A stretch of DNA of 64,000 bases from Cepaea nemoralis (taxonomy: Eukaryota; Mollusca; Gastropoda; Stylommatophora; Helicidae): NCBI GenBank assembly GCA_014155875.1, contig JACEFZ010021723.1, forward strand, positions 62,001 through 126,000, read 5' to 3'. Below, piece after piece: positions 10,801-21,599 of this stretch. Every line of letters starts with the position of its first letter. Position 1 is the stretch's first letter. Position numbers and translations under genes: made by a program. The notes below the pieces were generated by a model that made no database searches, was not told the origin of the DNA, and saw only the letters and a program-made list of their open reading frames with translations.

Positions 10801-11955
10801 AACAGTACACTGGAGGAAAGAATTAGAGACATGAATACCATGGGCGGGACATGTACGGAGACGTAACAACACATGGAGAAGAGAATTAGAGACATGAATA
10901 CCATGGGCGTTACATGCCTTGAGACGTAACAACACATGGAGGAGAGAGTTAGAGACATGAATACCATGGGCAGGAGAGAAGAGAATTAGAGACATGAATA
11001 CCATGGGCAGGACATGTACAGAGACGTAACAACACATGGAGAAGAGAATTAGAGACATGAATACCATGGACGTGACATGTACGGAGACGTAACAACACAT
11101 GGAGGAGAGAATTAGAGACATGAATACCATGGACGTGACATGTACGGAGACGTAACAACACATGGAGGAGAGAATTAGAGACATGAATACCATGGACGTG
11201 ACATGTACGGAGACGTAACAACACATGGAGGAGAGAGTTAGAGACATGAATACCATGGGCAGGAGAGAAGAGAATTAGAGACATGAATACCATGGGCGTG
11301 ACATGTACGGAGACGTAACAACACATGGAGAAGAGAATTAGAGACATGAATACCATGGGCAGGAGAGAAGAGAATTAGAGACATGAATACCATGGGCGTG
11401 ACATGCACGGAGACGTAACAACACGCAGGAGAGAATTAGAGACATGAATACCATGGGCGGGACATGTATGGAGACGTAACAACACATGGAGAAGAGAATT
11501 AGAGACATGAATACCATGGGCGTGACATGCACGGAGACGTAACAACACACAGGAGAGAATTAGACATGAATACCATGGGCGGGACATGTATGGAGACGTA
11601 ACAACACATGGAGAAGAGAATTAGAGATATGAATACCATGAGCAGGAGAGAAGAGAATTAGAGACATGAATACCATGGGCAGGAGAGAAGAGAATTAGAG
11701 ACATGAATACCATGGCAGGACATGTACGGAGACATAACAACACATGGAGAAGCGAATTAGAGACATAAATACCATGGACGTGACATGTACGGAGACGTAA
11801 CAACACACAGAGGAGAGAATTAGAGACATGAATACCATGGCAGGACATGGACAGAGACGTAACAACACACGGAGAAGAGAATTAGAGACATGAATACCAT
11901 CGACAGGAGAGAAGAGAATTAGAGACATGAATACCATGGGCAGGACATAGAGCTG
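10800..11955. repeat. 63-bp minisatellite
   Basis: About 17 full and several shortened copies of a 63-bp unit contain GAGAATTAGAGACATGAATA, then CCATGGGCGTGACATGTACG, then GAGACGTAACAACACATGGA. Short copies lack the segment between CATGGGC and AGGAGAGAAG. The length is a multiple of three, so long minus-strand frames appear; I regard them as artefacts. Confidence 0.95.
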
Positions 11956-12208
11956 GATGAGATAGCAGCCGTTTATAATATCTAAGTACACACAACACAC
12001 TCACACCACCCACCCCTAAATGTGCTTGTTGAGCAATGAAATCGTGTGCTGACCAAGGCCATTCTGTGACTTGTGGTGTTTGTTGATTGACTTACTCATT
12101 GCACATTTGTTGCAGACTGTTAACGGCTGCAGGAGTCATGAATGAATCACCGAAAAACCAGAAGTAGATTGTGAGCTTTACTAGAGCACGACTACAAGAA
12201 ACAAAATG

Positions 12209-12234
12209 GACATTGCGGCCAAAGCCTTCGTCAG
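12209..12234 (-). ncRNA. Degenerate hammerhead-ribozyme-like motif
   Basis: On the minus strand the sequence reads CTGACGA, AGGCTTTGGCC and GCAATGTC in succession. This follows the hammerhead layout CUGANGA, stem II, GAAA, with stem II closed by GGC/GCC. Position 7 is variable in hammerheads, so CUGACGA is acceptable. GCAA replaces the invariant GAAA (A13 to C), which should inactivate it. Hammerheads are known in the terminal repeats of Penelope-like elements, and this lies at the 3' end of one. No cleavage activity is implied. Confidence 0.5.
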
Positions 12235-12881
12235 CAACAGAACTAACAAATAAAAATAGACAAACAAATACACGAAAGACGCTACACGAAAGTATTAAGG
12301 TTACTCATCTGTATCCTTGCCTGAGTGGCTATCAGTGGATGGAATAAATCGGATGTAGTGGTTAACAGGATCAACTGGCTAAAGGTCAATAAAGTGAGAA
12401 GCTCAGGGATTGGCTAAGACGACCGGTGAGGGAACCGTTGCTGGGGGGATGGGGTGCACCTATGAGAGTGAAAAGGAAAAATATGGATAAATAGAGAACT
12501 GTAGCAGACTCTGTGGCGATGTAACGGATGCAGTTCACAATTCCACACGCCAAGCTTGAAACACTGCTGCGGGCGATAGGATGTAGACCAACCAGCACTT
12601 GCCATAAAAAAATAGCACAAGTGCCGTTTGTTCAGAAAGCAATGAGAAGTGACTGAATGCAAACTAACCGGGAAGTCACGGAAGGCAAAGATAATGCTGG
12701 CGTTGACTACGACGTCCTGTGAAGGACATGCAACTGGCTTATTAGTGGACTATTCAACTTCAATAAAACAGTGTTGGACATTGAGGCAGTGAGGGGAGAG
12801 TGAACCCAACTGGAAGAAGAGGCGGTTTTCCAATGTCTTATGATCCCGTTCGTGAGATATGCACGATTTGATCGCCATGAC

Positions 12882-13334
12882 CTATATGTCGACCACACCA
12901 CAGTGGTCGGAACTGTTGAAGTGTAGGGGTACAGGCTTCTGGGCACCACTGTTGATATCAGAGAGGTGTTGCCTAAATCTGTCTGCCAGACAAAGACCTG
13001 TCTTCCCAACATATCTCATGTCACAACGTGTGCAGATGATCGCATAGATAACGTTGCGACTCGTGCATGAGAAGCTCTCTCGGATGTAGAAAGTAGTCTT
13101 AGGGAAAGCCATATTCTGGGTTTGAAGGACATGTGGACAGGTCTTACAACGAGATCGAAGACATGGCGCCGTGCCAGGAAGCGACTTATGGGGTTGGGGT
13201 AGAGTGCTATGGACCAGCACATCCCTTAGGTTATGATCCAGCCTGTACACCACCAGGGAGAGGGGAGGGAGGGGGGGCTCTGAGAAGATCTCGCGAGTGA
13301 CCGGGTCTGCCTGGAGAATGGGTAGATGTCTCAC
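12882..13334 (-). pseudogene. GIY-YIG endonuclease domain of a Penelope-like element
   Basis: The 150-codon frame carries the Penelope-type nuclease: CKTCPH zinc-linker cysteines at residues 63 and 66, the GIY-equivalent VIYAIICTRC at 95-104, the YIG-equivalent YVGKTG at 108-113, the arginine region LADRFRQHL at 116-124 and PLHFNSSDH at 136-144. In active elements this domain nicks the target for reverse transcription. The frame ends at a TAG where the family usually continues, and the upstream RT part lies in another frame, so I call it a remnant. The methionine at the start is not a real start codon. Confidence 0.85.
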
Positions 13335-13740
13335 GAGAATGTTCTTGGCAGCAATATTATGAGGATGGAGGTAAGTGAGAGAATAGGTCTATTGTTACAT
13401 GGTTTCGGCCTGGAGGAGAGAGCCTCGGCACGACTAATAGACTGGCAGTGGTGAAGAGCTGTAGACAGAACAATTTCAGGATAGCTTTGAAGGCGGAAGA
13501 AATCCAACATTTCATGGGCTTTTTGACGGAAGTCGTTATTATCTTGACAAAACGTCGGAGACGTAACAGTTGTGAGAAAGGAATAGAATCCTTACAAGAG
13601 GGAGGATGGGAGGAGGTATAGAGAAGGAATGCATGCGAGTCAGTTGGTTTATAGTAAACCGTCGTGCATAGACCAGCAGAACCTAAGGAAACTGTTATGT
13701 CTAAGAAATTAACAGCCGACGAGGAAATAGTGGAGGTGAG

Positions 13741-13832
13741 TCTGATGCTTGGATGAGTAGACTGCTTGGATGAGTCTGATGCTTGGATGAGTAGACTGCT
13801 TGGATGAGTCTGATGCTTGGATGAGTAGACTG
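13741..13832. repeat. 34-bp tandem repeat just upstream of the last exon
   Basis: About 2.7 copies of TCTGATGCTTGGATGAGTAG followed by ACTGCTTGGATGAG. The array ends 28 bases before the acceptor of the terminal TRABD exon. Confidence 0.9.
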
Positions 13833-13860
13833 TTAGCTGTCAAATTTTCTCATCTGCCAG

Positions 13861-13996
13861 GTTGCCCACGCCGTCTGCCCTGTCAGTGATGGCCAAATGG
13901 GGATTTCGACTGAGTGCATTAGGCCTGTTCACTTATGGATGCTACAAAATGTCCAAACTGACCCTCATTCCTTGGATCTCTGCCATTGTCAAGTGA
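13861..13996 (+). CDS. TRABD: TraB-domain protein (TRABD-like), last coding exon
   Basis: The acceptor TTTTCTCATCTGCCAG ends at 13860 with a good pyrimidine tract. The exon starts with G, completing the AA left by exon 8912-9011 to give lysine, then reads LPTPSALSVMAKWGF and RLSALGLFTYGCYK, ending WISAIVK and TGA at 13994. The P-PS start and the hydrophobic C-terminal stretch match the TRABD tail, where a proline-serine segment precedes a membrane-like helix. The tail lacks the longer arginine-rich end I recall from human TRABD. No disabling change is seen in any of the three exons, so the gene looks functional. Confidence 0.85.
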
Positions 13997-14515
13997 GCGC
14001 TACTTGACTGCTGACATTGCGTTTCTCTCCTGGGGACGGTGATGCTTTTGTTTCTTGCTCATGTTCGACTGCCTTCTCCTCTACACAGCCACGTTGCCAT
14101 GGAGACATCAGTTGGTAGCCACCCACAGCTGAGAGGCTGCTCGTCCACAGACATTCTTCCATGTTCTTCTTGTGTTGCCAGCGTTGGCCAAATGTCAGCT
14201 GGAGTAATGTGTATGCAAATATAGACCTCTCTAGCTGTGTGCATGACGGTCATCATTTATGTTTGCATCAACAAGTTGATTTCATGAGCACTTTTAATGT
14301 ATACTTTACCACTTCCCACAAGAACATTTGATGTATGCTTCTCAAGTTTTCACAACCCAACACGTCAGTGCATACTTTACAACATACTATGGCAGCAACA
14401 GTTGATGTATATTTTAAAATAGTTGATGGCTGAAACACAAGAGGCTTGCAAATAGGCTTCCAAGTGAGATAAACTGTATCCCACAATGGTCTGTGTTTGA
14501 GTTCAATCATGTCAG
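13997..14515 (+). other. Probable TRABD 3' untranslated region and flank
   Basis: About 520 non-repetitive bases follow the TRABD stop. No canonical AATAAA is visible; AAGTGAGATAAACTG near 14462 is the nearest weak candidate. Four loosely similar stretches around TGTATACTTTA or TGTATATTTTA occur between 14296 and 14415. The 32-bp satellite starts directly after. Confidence 0.4.
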
Positions 14516-16890
14516 CTGCTGGACTAGTCTACACACGTGTCAGTTACTGGGCTAGTCTTCACACATGTCAGTTACTGGACTAATCTATCTACACATGTCA
14601 GTTACTGGGCTAGTCTACACACGTGTCAGTTACTGGACTAGTCTATCTGCACACATGTCAGTTACTGGATTAGTCTATCTACATACATGTCAGTTACTGG
14701 ACTAGTCTTCTACACACATGTCAGTTACTGGGCTAGTCTATCTACACACATGTCAGTTACTGGACTCGTCTATCTACACACATGTCAGTTACTGGGCTAG
14801 TCTACACACGTGTCAGTTACTGGATTAGTCTATCTACACACATGTCAGTTACTGGATTAGTCTATCTACACACATGTCAGTTACTGGACTAGTCTTCTAC
14901 ACACATGTCAGTTACTGGGCTAGTCTATCTACACACATGTCAGTTACTGGGCTAGTCTACACACGTGTCAGTTACTGGATTAGTCTATCTACACACATGT
15001 CAGTTACTGGGCTAGTCTATCTACACACATGTCAGTTACTGGACTCGTCTATCTACACACATGTCAGTTACTGGACTAGTCTTCTACACACATGTCAGTT
15101 ACTGGACTAGTCTATCTACACACATGTCAGTTACTGGACTCGTCTATCTACACACATGTCAGTTACTGGACTAATCTATCTACACACATGTCAGTTACTG
15201 GACTAGTCTTTTACACACATGTCAGCTACTGGACTAATCTATCTACACACATGTCAGTTACTGGACTAGTCTTCTACACACATGTCAGTTACTGGACTAG
15301 TCTATCTACACACATGTCAGTTACTGGACTAGTCTATCTACACACATGTCAGTTACTGGACTAATCTATCTACACACATGTCAGCTACTGGACTAGTCTA
15401 TCTACACACATGTCAGTTACTGGACTAATCTATCTACACACATGTCAGTTACTGGACTAATCTATCTACACACATGTCAGCTACTGGACTAATCTATCTA
15501 CACACATGTCAGCTACTGGACTAGTCTATCTACACACATGTCAGTTACTGGACTAGTCTATCTACACACATGTCAGTTACTGGACTAATCTATCTACACA
15601 CATGTCAGCTACTGGACTAGTCTATCTACACACATGTCTGTTACTGGACTAATCTATCTACTCACATGTCAGTTACTGGACTAGTCTATTTACACACATG
15701 TCTGTTACTGGACTAATCTATCTACACACATGTCAGTTACTGGACTAATCTATCTACACACACGTCAGTTACTGGACTAGTCTATCTACACACATGTCAG
15801 TTACTGGACTAATCTAGCTACACACATGTCTGTTACTGGACTAATCTATCTACACACATGTCAGTTACTGGAATAGTCTATCTACACACATGTCAGTTAC
15901 TGGACTAGTCTATCTACACACATGTCTGTTACTGGACTAATCTATCTACACACATGTCAGTTACTGGACTAGTCTATCTACACACATGTCAGTTACTGGA
16001 CTAATCTATCTACACACATGTCAGTTACTGGATTAGTCTATCTACACACATGTCAGTTACTGGACTAATCTATCTACACACATGTCAGCTACTGGACTAG
16101 TCTATCTACACACATGTCAGTTACTGGACTAATCTATCTACACACATGTCAGTTACTGGATTAGTCTATCTACACACATGTCAGCTACTGGACTAATCTA
16201 TCTACACACACGTCAGCTACTGGACTAATCTATCTACACACATGTCAGCTACTGGACTAGTCTATCTACACACATGTCTGTTACTGGACTAATCTATCTA
16301 CTCACATGTCAGTTACTGGACTAATCTATCTACACACACGTCAGTTACTGGACTAGTCTATCTACACACATGTCAGTTACTGGACTAATCTATCTACACA
16401 CATGTCTGTTACTGGACTAATCTATCTACACACATGTCAGTTACTGGAATAGTCTATCTACACACATGTCAGTTACTGGACTAGTCTATCTACACACATG
16501 TCTGTTACTGGACTAATCTATCTACACACATGTCAGTTACTGGACTAGTCTATCTACACACATGTCAGTTACTGGACTAATCTATCTACACACATGTCAG
16601 TTACTGGATTAGTCTATCTACACACATGTCAGTTACTGGACTCGTCTATCTACACACATGTCAGTTACTGGACTAGTCTATCTACACACATGTCAGTTAC
16701 TGGACTCGTCTATCTACACACATGTCAGTTACTGGATTAGTCTATCTACACACATGTCAGTTACTGGATTAGTCTATCTACACACATGTCAGTTACTGGA
16801 TTAGTCTATCTACACACATGTCAGTTACTGGACTAATCTATCTACACACATGTCAGTTACTGGACTAATCTATCTACACACATGTCAGCT
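14516..16890. repeat. 32-bp minisatellite, about 74 copies
   Basis: The unit is TCTATCTACACACATGTCAG followed by TTACTGGACTAG. Variants replace AG with AA or CG, TTACTGG with CTACTGG, and CAGTT with CTGTT. Early copies (to about 15000) are shortened, with TCTACACACGTGTC. Blocks of variant order repeat (for example near 15600-16080 and 16240-16620), showing multi-unit duplication. Confidence 0.97.
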
Positions 16891-16904
16891 ACTGGACTCA
16901 TTTA

Positions 16905-17655
16905 CACACATGTCACACATGAGATAGAGAAATTGATGTTGTACATAGCCAGGTGACCATGTACACACATATACACATGCACACACATATGAGAGACAGA
17001 GAGAGACATAGAGAGAGTCAATGATGTACATAGCTAGGTGACCATGTACACACGTATACACACACACACACACACGAGAGAGAGAGTCATTGATGTACAT
17101 AGCCAGGTGACCATGTACACACATATACACATGCACACATACACAAGAGAAAGAGCCATAGATGTTGTACATAGCCAGATGGCCGTGTTAAATTAAAATG
17201 TTTGCATATCCTTTTACAGGGCATCACTGTCAAAATCAGCATCTTTCAGCTGATTGTTGATTTCTTGGCAAGATTATGCTCAGTAGTTTGCCTTTGCTTT
17301 CTGAGCGGCCGGCTCACATACCCCGTAAGTTACTGACACGATTCGAACCACTGCTGATTCTCACTGTCGTCACGTTACTTACGAGAGTTTACGAGATTAC
17401 AGAGAAAAGTCACTAACCTCTAGGATAGGAAGCTGGCTGGTGGTCGTGTACACACACATATATATACACACATGAGAGAGAGAGTTCATAGATGTAAATA
17501 GCCATGTGGCAATGTACACACACGAGAGAGTGAAAGAGTCATTGATGCTGTACATAGCCAGGTGACCATGTACACACATATACACATGAGAGAGAGAGAG
17601 AGTCATTGATGCTGTACATAGCTAGGTGACCATGTACACACACATATACACATGC
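16905..17655. repeat. CA/GA-rich compound repeat in two blocks
   Basis: Blocks at 16905-17185 and 17440-17655 consist of 60-70 bp units. Each unit has ACATAGCCAGGTGACCATGT, an ACACACATATACAC stretch, GAGAGAGAGAG and TCATTGATG. About 255 bases of unique sequence lie between them (17186-17440). There the minus strand contains GGTTCGAATCG, like a tRNA B box, but I could not fold a convincing tRNA around it. Confidence 0.8.
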
Positions 17656-17754
17656 AGATAACAGCCACTGATGGAGGCCAGTTGATGTTCACACTCTTGT
17701 ACGGGCAAGTTTGGACACATCACCACTGGTGTTCTGTTACCATTGTCCTCTCAT

Positions 17755-17908
17755 TATGTGTACAACCAGTGTATGTGTACAGTCGGTGTATATGTACAAC
17801 CTGTGTATATGTACAACTTGTGTATGTGTACAACCTGTGTATATGTACAACTTGTGTATGTGTACAACCTGTATGTATGTACAACTTGTGTATATGTACA
17901 ACCTGTGT
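17755..17908. repeat. 18-bp tandem repeat
   Basis: About eight copies of TGTGTATATGTACAACCT, alternating with TGTGTATGTGTACAACTT. It is immediately followed by the 59-bp array. Confidence 0.9.
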
Positions 17909-17934
17909 ATAACTGATCATACTAGAGTGCAGTG

Positions 17935-18390
17935 TGACACACTGTGTGTGCAGCATGGTACTGTATGTGCAATGTGGTACAGTGTGTGCAGTGTGACACA
18001 CTGTGTGTGCAGCATGGTACTGTATGTGCAATGTGGTACAGTGTGTGCAGTGTGACACACTGTGTGTGCAGCATGGTACTGTATGTGCAATGTGGTACAG
18101 TGTGTGCAGTGTGACACACTGTGTGTGCAGCATGGTACTGTATGTGCAATGTGGTACAGTGTGTGCAGTGTGACACACTGTGTGTGCAGCATGGTACTGT
18201 ATGTGCAATGTGGTACAGTGTCTGCAGTGTGACACACTGTGTGTGCAGCATGGTACTGTATGTGCAATGTGGTACAGTGTGTGCAGTGTGACACACTGTG
18301 TGTGCAATGTGGTACAGTGTCTGCAGTGTGACACACTGTGTGTGCAGCATGGTACTGTATGTGCAATGTGGTACAGTGTGTGCAGTGTGA
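17935..18390. repeat. 59-bp minisatellite with an internal palindrome
   Basis: About 7.5 copies, spaced exactly 59 bp (for example CAGCATGGTA at 17951 and 18010). One late copy is shortened. Each unit contains CAGTGTGACACACTG, a 7+1+7 inverted repeat that could form a hairpin on either strand. Open frames on both strands come from the lack of stops in the unit. Confidence 0.95.
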
Positions 18391-18795
18391 TACGAACTAA
18401 CAAACAAACTTTATTTTCAAAGGGTCACAAATTGGGCACACAGGCCCGTCTTACATTCGGCTCTTCCAGTAACTCATCTTTCGTACATTAATGAACTATT
18501 GTGCATGTTACTTTCATGTAGGAAATAAAAACATTGTCAAATGATAGTTGTGAACATAAACAGTACATATTACCAGGTTATGAGATAGACAGGCAGCAAG
18601 ACACACACACACACATGCACGCACGCACACGCATAATAAACACATACATACATACATACTTAGATACATACGGACATCATTTACACACGCTCTCACAGTT
18701 GTGCACCCACTCTTAGTAACACACAAGTACACACTCCCTCCCAAATACATATACTTACAATCTCAAACTCACTAACAAAAGTTTACTTATATGTT
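18391..18795. other. Low-complexity spacer with CA and CATA tracts
   Basis: At 18391-18440 the minus strand shows GAAAATAAAGTTTGTTTGTT, a possible polyadenylation signal or element tail. From 18600 the sequence is (CA)n, CACG and CATA simple repeats. No gene is supported. A short CAACAACAAC run (minus strand) near 18795-18803 is the probable tail of the LINE that follows. Confidence 0.45.
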
Positions 18796-18810
18796 GTTGT
18801 TGTTTGTCCA

Positions 18811-19785
18811 TCAAGAATGATGATGACCATTCATTTCATCCAGTGGGGTTGAAGGTGTGGAGCCGTGGGTTCTAAGATGGCTGATAAGGCCTATTTTGGC
18901 TCGAAATGTTCTTTGACACTGTGGGCAAAGAGTGCTTGACGTCTCTGGAGGAGGATTTCCTGCAGTGGTTTTTCTGTCCTGCCTTTTCTTCACAGCTCTT
19001 GCAGTCCTGGTTGCCTCACATATGACTGCACCTTTGCGAAATGATGCACGCCACGAATTTCGGTCTCTGGCTGCAGCCTCCCAGGTGTCATGATGAATTC
19101 CAAAAGCATTCAGTGAAATTTTCAGAGTGTCTTTAAAACGTTTCCTCTGGCCACCTTGGGAGCGTTTACCACAACGCAGTTCGGTGTAGAAAATTCGTTT
19201 AGGGAGCCTGTGATCTGGCATGCGAGTCAAGTGACCAGCCCAGCGAATCTGATTCTTCATCAGTAGAGTGTGGATACTGGGCATGGATGCTCTTTCTAGG
19301 ACTTCAGTGTCTGGAATCTTGTCTTGCCGTTTAATCTTCAGTAGCTTCCTTAGGCAGACTGTGTGGAAGTGGTTTAATTTCCTAGCGTGTCACTGATAAA
19401 CAGTCCAGGTTTCACAAGCATATAGCAGTGTGGATAATACAACTGCTTTGTAGACTTTTAGCTTTGTTTGCAGGCTTATTCCAGTTCTGTCCCATACATT
19501 CTTGTACAGTCTGCCAAAGGCTGCACTGGCCTTGGAGATTCTTGCATTCACTTCATCATCGATTGTGGCAGCTTGTGACACGGTGCTGCCAAGATAGGTG
19601 AATTTGTCCACAACACTTAGTCTATGATCATTCACTTTGATATTCGGCACAGTGTGATTATTCCCTGGAGCTGGCTGGTACATAACTACAGTCTTCTCCA
19701 AGTTGATATTGAGCCCAAAGTTGGCACAGGCATGTGAGAAAGCTGAAACATTATGTTGCATGTCTGCCTCTGAGTTGGCGTTATA
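18811..19785 (-). pseudogene. LINE reverse transcriptase, C-terminal part, with zinc finger
   Basis: One minus-strand frame runs from 19785 to a stop at 18811 with a single internal TGA at 19390. It begins after the RT catalytic box: LNINLEKTVVMYQP, FTYLGSTVSQAATIDDEV, LLYACETWTVYQ. It continues with RWAGHLTRMPDHRLPK, GKRSQGGQRKRFKDTLK and TWEAAARDRNSWR, and ends in a C2H2 finger CPQCQRTFRAKIGLISHLRT plus H. In such elements this tail is thought to bind nucleic acid. The TGA sits where arginine is expected, so one CGA to TGA change would explain it. The 5' part, including the YADD core, is missing; the frame stops at a mariner insertion. LINE clade is not assigned. Confidence 0.85.
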
Positions 19786-20377
19786 TAGGGTGGGGCAAAA
19801 TGATCTGACACATTTGTAACTTTAATAAAACTAAGTTAGAATAAATGAACAAAAAGTATTTTTATTTATCAACTGTACATATGATGCCATTTTGTTTTAT
19901 GTTGTTTGAATAATGAAAAAAAGTATTTTTATTTCCTAAATGTACATATGATGTCATTTTATTTCATTTTCTTTTAAAAACTACATCAGTCAAATGTTTT
20001 CCGTTATTGTCCACACACTGTTGAAGACGTTCGCGAAAGTTGTCCATAACTCAGCGGATCATTTCATGTGGAATAGACTGAATTTCTTGATGAATTGCAT
20101 CTTTCAAATGTTCAATAGATCGGGGGCGATGAATGTATACCTTTGATTTTAGGTATCCCCAGAGAAAAAAAATCACACGGGTTCAAGTCAGGTGATCGGG
20201 CAGGCCAACCGAGGTCACCTCGGAATGACATTAAATGACCGGGGAACATCTTCCCAAACAACATAAAACAAAATGGCATCATGTGTACATTTGATAAATA
20301 AAAATACTTTTTTGTTCATTTATTCTAATTTAGTTTGATTAAAGTTACAAATGTGTCAGATCATTTTGCGCCACCAT
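19786..20377 (-). mobile_element. Deleted mariner-type transposon with about 120-bp inverted ends
   Basis: The ends are inverted copies (GGGTGGGGCAAAATGATCTG on the left, its near complement at 20350-20375) and similarity extends about 120 bp inward. TA dinucleotides flank both sides. On the minus strand a transposase remnant reads WPARSPDLNPCDFF, then after a T-run frameshift WGYLKSKVYIHRPRS, then MDNFRERLQQC and a family-typical end near 19975. SPDLNP-DFFLWG and MDNFRERL are diagnostic of mariner-like C-termini. The N-terminal half is missing and one TGA lies inside. The inner part of the left end is duplicated directly near 19915-19965. Confidence 0.85.
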
Positions 20378-20457
20378 ATATAAGGGGCGTTCATTTGAAA
20401 TCCGTTCGTATGACACACATACAGACACACATATAGACAGACAGACCTTTTTCATTC

Positions 20458-20990
<533 letters not shown>

Positions 20991-21157
20991 TGCCATGAGC
21001 ATCTACACAACAAATGGAAAGAAACATATACATATACACTGTGTAACGTAAAGTAATATTATACATATACATTGTGTAACGTAAAGTATATTAATGCACG
21101 TGAACAAGATAATATTACCTAAAACTATATAAACATGATGAAGTTAGCAGTGCACAA

Positions 21158-21435
21158 GCAGGAGAGGCTGGCCGAGTGGCTAGAATGCCAGATTCTCCTT
21201 CGGGAGACCCGGGTTAGAATCCTCGGTAAGGTGTGGAGTATTTTTCTGTCAGGGGCAAAAATAAAACTCTAACCTGCACAGTTAGTGGCGACTGCACTAG
21301 CCAGGCGGCCTTAATTCCTCAGGCTCAAGACCCCCTGCCATACACCGCAAGGCACTATATTGGCAGTATGGCCAGCTCTGAGGCACAGACCTTCATTCTA
21401 GAGTTTCTTGTGTCATTGCGTTGTTGAATCACATC
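21158..21435 (+). mobile_element. Probable tRNA-derived SINE
   Basis: The left end contains GGCTGGCCGAGTGGCTAG, matching the A box of class II (Leu/Ser) tRNAs, and GGGTTAGAATCC, a B box with one changed base, about 40 bp later. Between them TCTCC-TTCG-GGAGA forms a UUCG-tetraloop hairpin in the place of a long variable arm. The acceptor ends do not pair well, so it is not a working tRNA gene. About 200 bp of non-tRNA body follow. No poly-A or target duplication is certain. Confidence 0.55.
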
Positions 21436-21437
21436 AC

Positions 21438-21522
21438 ATTTGTTACTTGTCCTGAAACGTATCACAAGGTTTCTGTATGATGTTACTTGTCCTGAAACGT
21501 ATCACAAGGTTTCTGTATGATG
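21438..21522. repeat. Direct 41-bp duplication
   Basis: The segment TTACTTGTCCTGAAACGTAT to GGTTTCTGTATGATG occurs twice in a row, with no visible change. It sits between the SINE-like element and the large array. Confidence 0.9.
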
Positions 21523-21599
21523 CCAGTACAGGATTTAGTGCTGCATCTTGACTGCCTTGGACATGTGTATGATCCACATATGCCATATGTACAAGTATA

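Larger units (their letters stand above)
12150..13740 (-). mobile_element. Penelope-like element, 5'-truncated, antisense in the TRABD intron
   Basis: Reading the minus strand from about 13740, translated stretches NFLDITVSLGSAGLCTTVYY, then KPTDSHAFLLY and SSHPP, match the region after the RT domain of Penelope-like elements. This is followed by the GIY-YIG nuclease (separate entry), about 700 bp of 3' non-coding sequence and a hammerhead-like motif near 12209-12234. At least one frameshift separates the RT tail from the nuclease frame (near 13380). The RT catalytic core is absent, so the copy is truncated. It lies antisense to the host gene between a 63-bp and a 34-bp array. Confidence 0.8.

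Noticed and set aside
17330..17370. tRNA gene suggested by GGTTCGAATCG on the minus strand
   Set aside because: Only the B box fits; no A box at proper distance and no acceptor stem could be paired.
17720..18407. 227-codon and other minus-strand ORFs in the 59-bp array
   Set aside because: They shift through the same repeat in all registers and have no conserved domain.
21164..21230. Functional tRNA-Leu or tRNA-Ser gene
   Set aside because: A and B boxes are present but the acceptor and anticodon stems do not pair, and the B box is mutated. A SINE head is more likely.
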